This document shows positions 23,917 to 23,991 of a stretch of 23,991 bases of DNA, piece after piece. The number at the start of each line of letters is the position of its first letter. Positions within the stretch are counted from its first letter, which is position 1. Both the position numbers and the translations under genes were made by a program. Source of the stretch: JACKLD01 sp049297695 (GTDB lineage Bacteria > Pseudomonadota > Alphaproteobacteria > UBA2136 > UBA6156); the NCBI GenBank assembly GCA_049297695.1, contig JBAQUT010000039.1, forward strand, positions 1 to 23,991, given 5' to 3'. A model generated the notes under the pieces. That model saw only the letters and a list, made by a program, of their open reading frames with translations, had not been told where the DNA came from and did no database searches.

Positions 23917-23991
23917 AGGGTGTGTGTAGCCCAGCGGGGCCACCTTGTCTAGGTATACAATATGTGGTGGGCGGGGGAGTGTCAGGTAGAC
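23917..23991 (-). other. prfA upstream region to window edge
   Basis: 75 bp upstream of prfA. On the minus strand a TATACC near 23951-23956 could be a -10, but no good -35 is seen. No gene in this edge. Confidence 0.3.

Overview
The window looks like a chromosomal segment of a Gram-negative bacterium, most likely an alphaproteobacterium. The order clpX, lon, hupB, then tRNA-Asp and tRNA-Val is the arrangement typical of that class. There are lipoproteins, signal peptides and an O-antigen-ligase-type protein, and the sequence is GC-rich with long C/G runs. The genus cannot be named from sequence alone.

Layout: (1) 1-4362 is a cell-surface block: a palindrome-rich repeat cluster, a Wzy/WaaL/PglL-type polysaccharide polymerase or ligase with a C-terminal TPR (minus), a secreted proline-rich coiled-coil protein (plus) and a membrane acyltransferase-3 protein (minus). 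(2) 4435-9381 is protein quality control and nucleoid: clpX (no clpP next to it), lon, a short PhnA-domain gene overlapping lon by 4 bp, and hupB with a near-consensus promoter and a UUCG terminator. (3) 9425-10554 holds a small unknown gene, a tRNA-Asp/tRNA-Val pair with its own promoter, a 27-bp perfect inverted repeat starting inside the tRNA-Val acceptor stem, and a mostly non-coding stretch with a 47-codon membrane-peptide ORF on the minus strand. (4) 10555-18687 is a compact type IV pilus / type II secretion-like operon: GspE/PilB-type ATPase, GspF/PilC-type platform protein, two bitopic assembly-type proteins, a periplasmic protein and two GspG-like pilin or pseudopilin proteins. After a new promoter come a predicted leaderless Leu/Val-rich 21-residue leader peptide, a small unknown protein and a short A24 prepilin peptidase. 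No secretin is present. (5) 18684-21672 has a Zn-finger/J-domain protein, two tandem lipoprotein genes (minus) and an AT-richer gene with an AT-hook-like motif and a leaderless promoter (minus). (6) 21703-23916 has prmC and prfA (minus), the RF1 methyltransferase and its substrate.

The most striking feature is in the ~294 bp between prfA and prmC. It has the architecture of a type I toxin-antitoxin module of the Fst/par kind. A 24-residue hydrophobic peptide (minus) has its SD and the A of its AUG inside a hairpin. A convergent consensus promoter (TTGACA-N17-TATAAA, plus) is predicted to make a ~45-nt RNA, and the two transcripts share a bidirectional terminator. The first 13 nt of the small RNA are an exact direct repeat whose complement fills the loop of the peptide's SD hairpin. 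All of this was read by eye and has not been tested.
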